NCBI GenBank assembly: GCA_020024455.1
Contig: JAHHTU010000004.1
Span: forward strand, 23,257 to 87,256
Length of the DNA: 64,000 bases
Reading direction: 5' to 3'
DNA from: Anaerotignum sp.
GTDB lineage: Bacteria; Bacillota; Clostridia; Lachnospirales; Anaerotignaceae
This document shows, piece after piece, positions 57,840-64,000 of this stretch. Within the stretch, counting starts at the first letter, position 1. Each line of letters begins with the position of its first letter. Both the position numbers and the translations under genes were made by a program. The notes under the pieces are model-generated. The model had not been told where the DNA came from and made no database searches. It was given only the letters and a program-made list of their open reading frames with translations.

Positions 57840-60187
57840 AACGGACAGCAGTTTGGATTTTAATATTCATGATTTGTGGCATATATAGCAGACTAGGCAT
57901 ATCTATGTGGGTATGTTTGGTCTGCTTTTTCTTTTGTGTGCTAAAAACATCATATTTTGTGACAAAAAATAAAAATTATCGGTTTTTGTTGTTATTCGGT
58001 GCATTCTTGATGGGCTTTTGCTTGGCTGGAAACAGTGCAAAACATACATTTGTGGAACAGGCAGGCGGTCGTGTTGCCATTACGGCAAATGGTGTGGTGA
58101 CAAATGTGGAAAAAACCAAAAATGGATACCTAAAATGTGATATTTTGGCAGATGTCACAGAAACAGAAAAGCAAAACATACATCAAAATCAGAAACTGCT
58201 TGCCATTTATCCATCTGAGGAAATGGTCAAAATGGGAGATTGTGTATCACTTCAAGCAGATGCATTGGCGTTTGACAGAGCGGATATTTACGGCGGATAC
58301 GATGAATGGCTGTATTTGACAGCAGATGGATATACAGCAAAAGTATTTCCCGAAACGTTGGAAAAAACAGGAGAAACAAAGTTTTTGGGTATGCAAATCA
58401 AAAAAGCAAATGAAACAGTACAGTCTGTATTAGACAAAATATTGCCGGAACAAGAAAGCGGTATTGCAAAAGCCATGCTCACAGGAGAGAGGGCAGACAT
58501 TGACAAAGAAACAGATGATTTATATACAAAAGCCGGTGTGACACATATTTTATGTATTTCCGGTTTACATATGTCTTTGTTTGCACTGTATTTCACATAT
58601 GTATTGCGTGATGTCTGCAAATGCAGCAAGAGAACAACCGCAGGCGTGACGATGCTCGTTTGTGTGGGATTTTTGGTGTTTAGTGGATTGCGTCCGTCTG
58701 CCATGCGTGCAGTTGTGATGATTTGTGTGACATCTTTGGGATATATGGTGTATCGGAAACATGATTGGCTCAATTCTTTGGCTTTGGCTGGCATTGTGGT
58801 GTTGGGGTTTGAACCGTTGTATTTGTTTCAGGCAGGCTTTCAGTTATCGTTTGTTTCTGTACTGGGCATTTATGTGGGCACAAATTGTATGAAAAAACCA
58901 AAAACATGGTATGGAAACATCGCATATATCATGGGAATTTCTTGCTTTGCCGTCGGTTTTGGCTTGCCGATTGTGGCATACCATTTTTATGCGGTGTCAT
59001 GGGTGGGCATTTTAGCCAATTTGGTCATTTTGCCTTTGAGCGGGGCATTGTTGGGCATGATATTGCTGTCTGTGATTGCGGGTTTGCTGTATTTACCGTT
59101 TGGTGTGTTTTTGGCAGGTATGGTATATGCGATATTACAAGTCTTTGCACTGGTTTGTCATTTGGTGGTACAATTACCATATGCGATGTTGGCCGTTGGA
59201 CGTATGCCTCTATGGAGTATGATGGCGTATTATGTTTTATGGTATGGGCTTTGTGCATATCGTCCGACTTGGAAATATCGTTTGCTGACATTTGGCAGTA
59301 CGGCAATATTGCTGTATGCCATGTTGGGCAATCGTTTGCTTTGGAAAGAAAATATTGTTGCGTTTTTAGATGTTGGACAAGGGGATTGTACAGTGATTAC
59401 CACATATGACAAGCGGGCGATTGTTATTGACGGTGGTGGCAAATATGGCAAGCCTTTGGGAGAAAATGTGGGTATGACAGTGGTAGCACCCTATTTGGCA
59501 TCGCAAGGCATCACAGATGTGGAGGCATTCTTTTTGACACATTTCGATGCAGACCATAGTACAGGCATTTTGGAATTGTTGGCAGACGGTAAAGGAAAAA
59601 CGCTATATGTATCTGCATATCCTGCGGTGGATACAGAGGCAGAGCAACAATTCAAAGAAATCGTAGAAAAAAATGGTGTTTCGGTATATACTATGAATGA
59701 TACCATAGATTGTTTTATGGAGAGTTTGGGTGTGTTGCATGGTATGTATCCGATTGCCAATGGTGTTTTTGCAGAACATTCTGAAAATGCCCGTTCTTTG
59801 GTGTTGCAATATGTGTATGGGGATACGTCTGTGTTGTTGACAGGGGATATTGAGGCAATGCAGGAATTACAGCTGGCAAACAAAAACATACAAAGCAATA
59901 TTTTGAAAGTGGCACATCATGGCTCGCATACGTCCTCTACATCAACATTTTTGAAAGCAGTATCCGCAGAATGTGGTATCATTTCTTGTGGCAAAAACAA
60001 TCGGTATCATCACCCACATGAAGAAGTGGTCGCACGTTTGGAGGAAGCACACATGGATATTTACAGAACAGATGTATCCGGCAGTATCATTGTGACCATC
60101 AAACCAAACGGTGGCTATACCATACACACTGCGGCAGAAAGGAAACCATATTATGAAAGAATTAAAACAGCAATGGAAAAACAATGA
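57836..60187 (+). CDS. comEC: ComEC/Rec2-type DNA internalisation protein
   Basis: A 783-residue membrane channel for single-stranded DNA uptake. The N-terminal DUF4131 region, the central competence domain (ARLTGERADIDKETDDLYTKAGVTHILCISGLHMSLFALYF in outline; SGLRPSAMRAVVMI; FQAGFQLSFVSVLGIY) with about ten helices, and the C-terminal metallo-beta-lactamase domain (FLDVGQGDCTVI, FFLTHFDADHSTG, LLTGDIEAMQEL, HHGSHTSST) are all present and intact. It overlaps holA by 35 bases. Confidence 0.93.
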   Translation: MKRTAVWILIFMICGIYSRLGISMWVCLVCFFFCVLKTSYFVTKNKNYRFLLLFGAFLMGFCLAGNSAKHTFVEQAGGRVAITANGVVTNVEKTKNGYLKCDILADVTETEKQNIHQNQKLLAIYPSEEMVKMGDCVSLQADALAFDRADIYGGYDEWLYLTADGYTAKVFPETLEKTGETKFLGMQIKKANETVQSVLDKILPEQESGIAKAMLTGERADIDKETDDLYTKAGVTHILCISGLHMSLFALYFTYVLRDVCKCSKRTTAGVTMLVCVGFLVFSGLRPSAMRAVVMICVTSLGYMVYRKHDWLNSLALAGIVVLGFEPLYLFQAGFQLSFVSVLGIYVGTNCMKKPKTWYGNIAYIMGISCFAVGFGLPIVAYHFYAVSWVGILANLVILPLSGALLGMILLSVIAGLLYLPFGVFLAGMVYAILQVFALVCHLVVQLPYAMLAVGRMPLWSMMAYYVLWYGLCAYRPTWKYRLLTFGSTAILLYAMLGNRLLWKENIVAFLDVGQGDCTVITTYDKRAIVIDGGGKYGKPLGENVGMTVVAPYLASQGITDVEAFFLTHFDADHSTGILELLADGKGKTLYVSAYPAVDTEAEQQFKEIVEKNGVSVYTMNDTIDCFMESLGVLHGMYPIANGVFAEHSENARSLVLQYVYGDTSVLLTGDIEAMQELQLANKNIQSNILKVAHHGSHTSSTSTFLKAVSAECGIISCGKNNRYHHPHEEVVARLEEAHMDIYRTDVSGSIIVTIKPNGGYTIHTAAERKPYYERIKTAMEKQ

Positions 60188-61148
60188 ATTTCAAAATTGC
60201 TATTTATTTTATGGTACAGAAACATATTTAATCAAACATTATACAGAACAGTTGCAAAAGGCAATATTGCCATCAGGCACAGAAACCATGAACTTGGATA
60301 TGTTTGAAGAAAAAAAAGCAACAGCACAGGCAATCATAGATGCAGGAGAAACATTGCCGTTTTTTCATGACAAACGGTTGCTGATGATACGCAATAGCAG
60401 TTTTTTTCAAAAAAACGGCAGAAAAGAAGAAGGCGAAAAACTGCTTGATTTTATACAGGATATTCCCGAAACCACTTGCATGGTATTTATAGAAGAAAAA
60501 GTGGAAAAAACAGGGAAATTATATAAAGCCATTGCAAAAATGGGGCAGGTTGTGGAATTTGCACCCTTAAAAGAAAAAGAAATGGTTGCTTGGTTGCAGA
60601 AAGTCTGCAAAGCGGGTGGTGTGATATTATCAAATACCATGGCATATCATTTGTTACAAGTCACAGACAATCATATGGAGAATTTGGAACAAGAGTTGCA
60701 AAAATTGATTGCTTACAAAGGTGGTACAGGAGAAATCGAAAAACAAGATATTGATACGGTCTGTTCTGTTTCTTTGGAGGCAAAAGTGTTTGACTTGGTG
60801 CGTGCAATGGGGGAAAAAAATGCGGAAAAAGCAGTGTCTGTGTATCGTGATTTGTTGACACTGAAAGAGTCACCCTATATGGTGTTGTCTTTGATTGCAA
60901 GACAGTTCCGCATGATATTGACCAGTGCATTATTATCACAAGAAGGAGATACACAACCCGAAATTGCCGAAAAAATAGGTGTGCGTGATTTTGCTGTGCG
61001 GGAATACATCAAACAAAGCAGAAATTTTACAAAAGAAAAATTGGAAAAGGCAATACAAGATTGTTTGCAAACGGATATCCAAATCAAAAGCGGGAATATG
61101 GCAGAAGATTTGGCAGTGGAATTACTTTTGATACAATATAGTAAATAA
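60153..61148 (+). CDS. holA: DNA polymerase III subunit delta
   Basis: Clamp-loader wrench subunit. Motifs typical of HolA: YLFYGTETYLIKHYTEQL, MFEEKKATAQAIIDAGETLPFFHDKRLLMIRNS in outline, LEQELQKLIAYKG, and the C-terminal SLIARQFRMIL...YIKQSRNFTKEKLEKAI. comEC-holA is a conserved order in Firmicutes. ATG 60153 follows GAAAGGAAA; the frame from 60111 lies in comEC. rpsT, which often follows holA, is absent here. Confidence 0.94.
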   Translation: MKELKQQWKNNEFQNCYLFYGTETYLIKHYTEQLQKAILPSGTETMNLDMFEEKKATAQAIIDAGETLPFFHDKRLLMIRNSSFFQKNGRKEEGEKLLDFIQDIPETTCMVFIEEKVEKTGKLYKAIAKMGQVVEFAPLKEKEMVAWLQKVCKAGGVILSNTMAYHLLQVTDNHMENLEQELQKLIAYKGGTGEIEKQDIDTVCSVSLEAKVFDLVRAMGEKNAEKAVSVYRDLLTLKESPYMVLSLIARQFRMILTSALLSQEGDTQPEIAEKIGVRDFAVREYIKQSRNFTKEKLEKAIQDCLQTDIQIKSGNMAEDLAVELLLIQYSK

Positions 61149-61166
61149 AAAGAGAATGGAGAAGGT

Positions 61167-63197
61167 ATGGATATTTATATAGATGATGTCACAAAAATAC
61201 GAGAGCAATTATGGCAAATGCAGCCATTTGTGCCGGAAAGTGTATTTAGTGATGAAACAGTATATTTTCGCAATCCCGTAGAACCAAAATGCACGGATTT
61301 TGTGGAAATATGTTTACAGGTGGCAAAAAATACAGCCAAAGATGTGTATGTATGTACAGAGGAAAAACAATTTTTGATGTATAAAAAAGAACAGTTGGAA
61401 GCATTGGACAGATATGCGGTGTTGTTGCCGCCAACCGCAAAAACCATACGATATTTTTTTGTATTGGTGCATGAAGATAGAAAGTATTATTATGGGAAAA
61501 ATGGTTTGACAAATGATATGCCGCATATGGAACAACAATTTTGTATTGTGCGTGATTTTCAGACACCCGACTGGGCAAAAGGCAGTGTGATGTATCAAAT
61601 TTATGTAGACCGTTTTTATAATGGGGATTTGCAAAATGATGTCCGCACAGGAGAATATTGTTATCTGAAACATGATGTGGTTGGGCAAAAAGATTGGAAT
61701 GCCCCCATTGCCGCACATGATTTTTGTTGTTTTTATGGTGGGGATTTAGAGGGCGTGTTACAAAAATTGGAGTATTTGGCAGATTTGGGTGTCGAAGTGC
61801 TATATCTCAATCCGATATTTGTGTCGCCAAGCAGCCACAAATATGATATACAAGATTATGAACACATTGACCCCCATTTTGGAAAAATCATCAAAGACAG
61901 CACTATGCCATCGGAAAATATCTATCAAATCAGAAGTACATCAAAAGAAAATTTGGAGGCAAGTGATGCTGTGTTTGCAAATCTGGTCAAACAAGCACAT
62001 CAAAAGGGCATTCGTATCTTGATAGATGGCGTATTTAACCATTGTGGGGCATTTCATAAATGGCTGGACAGAGAAAATTTGTATGGAAATGGTGCATTGC
62101 AAAATCCGCAAAGTCCATATCATGATTATTTTTATTGGCAGCAAGATGGCTCTTATGAGGGTTGGTGGGGGTATGAAAATCACCCGAAACTCAATGTGGA
62201 CGAGAGTGAAACATTATATCAAACATTATTAAATATCGGGAAGAAATGGGTATCTCCGCCATTTGGTGCAGATGGTTGGCGGTTAGATGTTGCGGCGGAT
62301 TTGGCAAAGTCTGAAACCAAAAATCATCAATTTTGGAGAGATTTCAGAAAAGCAGTCAAAGGGGCAAATGCGGAAACATTGATATTGGCGGAGCATTATG
62401 GCAATCCAGATGCTTGGTTGCAAGGTGACCAATGGGACAGTATCATGAATTATGATGCCTTTATGGAGCCTGTAAGCTGGTTTTTTACAGGCGTTTCCAA
62501 ACACAGCACAGAATATAAGCCGGAGTTGTGCAATGATACCCATACATTTTGGAAAATTATGCAACAAACCATGCAAAGATTACCCATACAATCCGGTATG
62601 GTTGCCATGAATCAGCTTTCCAATCATGACCATTCCAGATTTTTGACACGCACCAATCAAAAAACAGGTCGTTTGCATACAGATGGAGCAGAGTTGGCAG
62701 GAGATGGCGTACAAAAAGCGGTGTTGCGAGAGGCGGTATTGTTTCAGATGACTTGGCTGGGTGCGGCGACCATATACTATGGAGATGAGGCAGGTTTGGT
62801 CGGCTGGACAGACCCCGACAATCGACGGACATATCCATGGGGAACAGAGGACTTGGATTTGATTGCCTATCATAAAGCATTGATTGCCATACGAAAAAAA
62901 TCGTCTGCACTGCGTATGGGTGCAACAAAAATATTTGATACGGCAAATGGTGTGTTGGCATATGGCAGATTTGACAGAACTGAAAAAATGATTGTGTTGT
63001 GTAACAATACAAATGAAAAAATAAAATGCAATCTGCCTGTGTGGACGATTGGAGTTGCCATGCAAGGGCATTTGCAAATGCAAATACAAACAACACAAAA
63101 AGGGTTTTCCACACAAAATCAAATGCTTGATGTGATAGATGGGATTGCCACAGTAACAATGCCTGCAAAAAGTGCGATGATATGGAAAGAGGTGTGA
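61167..63197 (+). CDS. GH13 alpha-amylase family enzyme (neopullulanase/maltogenic-amylase-like)
   Basis: A 676-residue cytoplasmic (no signal peptide) glycoside hydrolase. An N-terminal beta domain (about 1-130) precedes the catalytic barrel: YQIYVDRFYNGD, YLNPIFVSPSSHKYD, GVFNHCG, the nucleophile in GADGWRLDVAAD near 375, the acid/base Glu in ILAEHYGNP near 408, and LSNHDHSRF with the third Asp. WRRTYPWG-like DNRRTYPWG follows. These fit GH13_20 cyclomaltodextrinases/neopullulanases, acting on imported maltodextrins or cyclodextrins. ATG 61167 follows GGAGAAGG. The gene is joined to holA and the pseudouridine synthase. Confidence 0.9.
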   Translation: MDIYIDDVTKIREQLWQMQPFVPESVFSDETVYFRNPVEPKCTDFVEICLQVAKNTAKDVYVCTEEKQFLMYKKEQLEALDRYAVLLPPTAKTIRYFFVLVHEDRKYYYGKNGLTNDMPHMEQQFCIVRDFQTPDWAKGSVMYQIYVDRFYNGDLQNDVRTGEYCYLKHDVVGQKDWNAPIAAHDFCCFYGGDLEGVLQKLEYLADLGVEVLYLNPIFVSPSSHKYDIQDYEHIDPHFGKIIKDSTMPSENIYQIRSTSKENLEASDAVFANLVKQAHQKGIRILIDGVFNHCGAFHKWLDRENLYGNGALQNPQSPYHDYFYWQQDGSYEGWWGYENHPKLNVDESETLYQTLLNIGKKWVSPPFGADGWRLDVAADLAKSETKNHQFWRDFRKAVKGANAETLILAEHYGNPDAWLQGDQWDSIMNYDAFMEPVSWFFTGVSKHSTEYKPELCNDTHTFWKIMQQTMQRLPIQSGMVAMNQLSNHDHSRFLTRTNQKTGRLHTDGAELAGDGVQKAVLREAVLFQMTWLGAATIYYGDEAGLVGWTDPDNRRTYPWGTEDLDLIAYHKALIAIRKKSSALRMGATKIFDTANGVLAYGRFDRTEKMIVLCNNTNEKIKCNLPVWTIGVAMQGHLQMQIQTTQKGFSTQNQMLDVIDGIATVTMPAKSAMIWKEV

Positions 63198-63200
63198 TAT

Positions 63201-63866
63201 ATGCAGGATTTGCATATCCTATTTGAAGATGAACAAATGTTGGTTGTGGTAAAACCGCAAGGGATACCCGTACAACCCGATAAAACAGGGGATTTGGATT
63301 TGCTGACACAATTACAGCAAAAAACAGGCCAACCATTGGGCTTGTTGCACCGCTTGGATAGACCTGTGGGTGGTGTGATGATATTTGCCAAAACAAAACA
63401 AGCTGAAACCACCATTGCAAAAGCCATGCAGGCGGGAATGTGGCAGAAATATTATATTGCGGTGTTGTATGGCAGTGTCCCCAAAAAGAGCGGTACTTGG
63501 ACAGATTATCTTTATAAAAATGCAAGAACCAATCTGTCCGAATGTGTTTCTCAGGATAAAAAAGGTGCGAAAAAAGCTGTTTTACAATATGAAGTGTTAC
63601 AGGAAATAGCACATGAGGGACAAATGTTGTCACTGGTAAAAATCAAATTGGAAACCGGACGACACCATCAAATTCGTGTGCAAACCTCTGCAAGAGGTCT
63701 GCCGATTTGGGGCGACAGAAAATATGCAAGCAATCAAAATACGCCAAAAGGGGCAAATATTGCATTGTGGTCAAACTGTTTGAAGGGAATACACCCCTTG
63801 ACAAAAAAAGAACTGATATTTTCCTATGAACCGCAAGAAGTACCATTTTGTTTTTTTGAAAAATAG
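63201..63866 (+). CDS. RluA-family pseudouridine synthase
   Basis: A 221-residue enzyme with the RluA motif LLHRLDRPVGGVMIFAKT (catalytic Asp), preceded by VVKPQGIPVQPDKTGD and followed by the substrate loop VKIKLETGRHHQIRVQTSARGLPIWGDRKY. No S4 domain, so it is a short RluA-type form; the RNA target is unknown. Four bases separate it from the amylase gene. Ribosome site AAAGAGGTG precedes ATG 63201. Confidence 0.92.
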   Translation: MQDLHILFEDEQMLVVVKPQGIPVQPDKTGDLDLLTQLQQKTGQPLGLLHRLDRPVGGVMIFAKTKQAETTIAKAMQAGMWQKYYIAVLYGSVPKKSGTWTDYLYKNARTNLSECVSQDKKGAKKAVLQYEVLQEIAHEGQMLSLVKIKLETGRHHQIRVQTSARGLPIWGDRKYASNQNTPKGANIALWSNCLKGIHPLTKKELIFSYEPQEVPFCFFEK

Positions 63867-63873
63867 CAAGTAT

Positions 63874-63908
63874 AGAAAAAAGCACATTCTGGCAAGAAGG
63901 TGCTTTTT
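63874..63908 (+). terminator. Intrinsic terminator after the pseudouridine synthase gene
   Basis: AAAAAGCAC and GTGCTTTTT pair, with an inner TTCT/AGAA extension, then a T-rich tail. Confidence 0.8.
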
Positions 63909-63923
63909 GTGGTTGATACAATA

Positions 63924-63956
63924 AAAAAAGAACCTTACAGATTGTAAGGTTCTTTG
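63924..63956 (-). terminator. Terminator for the tRNA-Leu on the - strand
   Basis: On the - strand AAGAACCTTACA and TGTAAGGTTCTT form a stem with a short ATC loop, followed by seven T. Confidence 0.82.
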
Positions 63957-63958
63957 CG

Positions 63959-64000
63959 TGCGGATGGTGGGACTCGAACCCACACGGTATCGCTACCGCC
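63959..64000 (-). tRNA. tRNA-Leu, 3' part only
   Basis: Read on the - strand this gives a long-variable-arm stem-loop CGGTA-GCGA-TACCG, a T arm GTGGG-TTCGAGT-CCCAC and acceptor strand CATCCGC with discriminator A at 63959; CCA is not encoded. The CATCCGCA end and the long variable arm fit tRNA-Leu. The anticodon lies beyond the window, so the isoacceptor is unknown. Confidence 0.85.

Noticed and set aside
1..64000. CRISPR arrays, insertion sequences, prophage or integrase genes
   Set aside because: No spaced direct repeats, transposase or phage-type genes were seen on either strand.

Overview
The window is a contiguous piece of a low-G+C Gram-positive chromosome. Several things point to an anaerobic, probably endospore-lineage member of the Clostridia (Lachnospirales-like): the gene orders uppS-cdsA-dxr-rseP and uvrC-hprK-murB-rapZ-whiA-HPr, an A/T-rich codon bias with heavy TTG(Leu) and ACA(Thr) use, AGGAGG-type ribosome sites, formate-THF ligase, many Fe-S and radical-SAM enzymes, SpoVB-like and GerMN proteins, and lipoproteins. 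The genus cannot be fixed from sequence alone. Almost everything is on the + strand; only a Fur-family regulator, one substrate-binding lipoprotein, a D,D-carboxypeptidase and a partial tRNA-Leu are on the - strand. No insertion sequence, prophage or CRISPR array is visible, and no gene-free stretch exceeds about 235 bases.

Layout. 1-4.6 kb: isoprenoid/phospholipid genes and the site-2 protease, then a radical-SAM protein and a FeoB-associated small Cys-rich protein. 4.7-9.7 kb: three secreted proteins (copper-amine-oxidase-N domain protein, 5'-nucleotidase with LysM, SLH protein with CAP domain), each ending in a strong terminator. 9.7-20.2 kb: dCMP deaminase, FtsK/SpoIIIE, a ZTP riboswitch controlling fhs-folD, rimO, pgsA, an acetyltransferase, a Fur-family repressor, endonuclease III and a lipoprotein.

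20.3-31.8 kb: a tightly packed 16-gene cluster joining selenium activation to molybdenum-cofactor assembly. Its order is ModE-like HTH, selD, yedF, yqeB, MoeA-like, moaC, moaA, MOSC, mog, modABC, cysteine-desulfurase-like, DUF3343, yqeC, xdhC. This is the gene set of selenium-dependent molybdenum hydroxylase (SDMH) maturation, known from Enterococcus faecalis and clostridia. It is preceded by a perfect 26-bp palindrome resembling a ModE box. The hydroxylase itself, MPT synthase (moaD/E) and a MobA/MocA nucleotidyltransferase are not in the window. This is the most distinctive system here; it is a known trait, but its arrangement (built-in transporter and regulator, XdhC domain order) deserves a look.

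32-44.1 kb: an SH3/NlpC-P60 cell-wall hydrolase, TypA/BipA, a SpoVB/MurJ-type flippase, and the uvrC-hprK-murB-rapZ-whiA-crh block, in which the HPr-like protein has lost the PEP-phosphorylated histidine, then an MgtC protein. 44.1-54.2 kb: an orphan NitT/TauT-type binding protein (-), polA, coaE, a lytic transglycosylase, an oligopeptide-binding lipoprotein, a GalT-like protein, PanE and a DacF-like carboxypeptidase (-). 54.3-63.9 kb: ComEA-like HhH protein, a response regulator/histidine kinase pair followed by a GerMN membrane protein (reminiscent of MtrAB-LpqB), ComEC, HolA, a GH13 amylase and an RluA-type pseudouridine synthase. The window ends inside a tRNA-Leu on the - strand.
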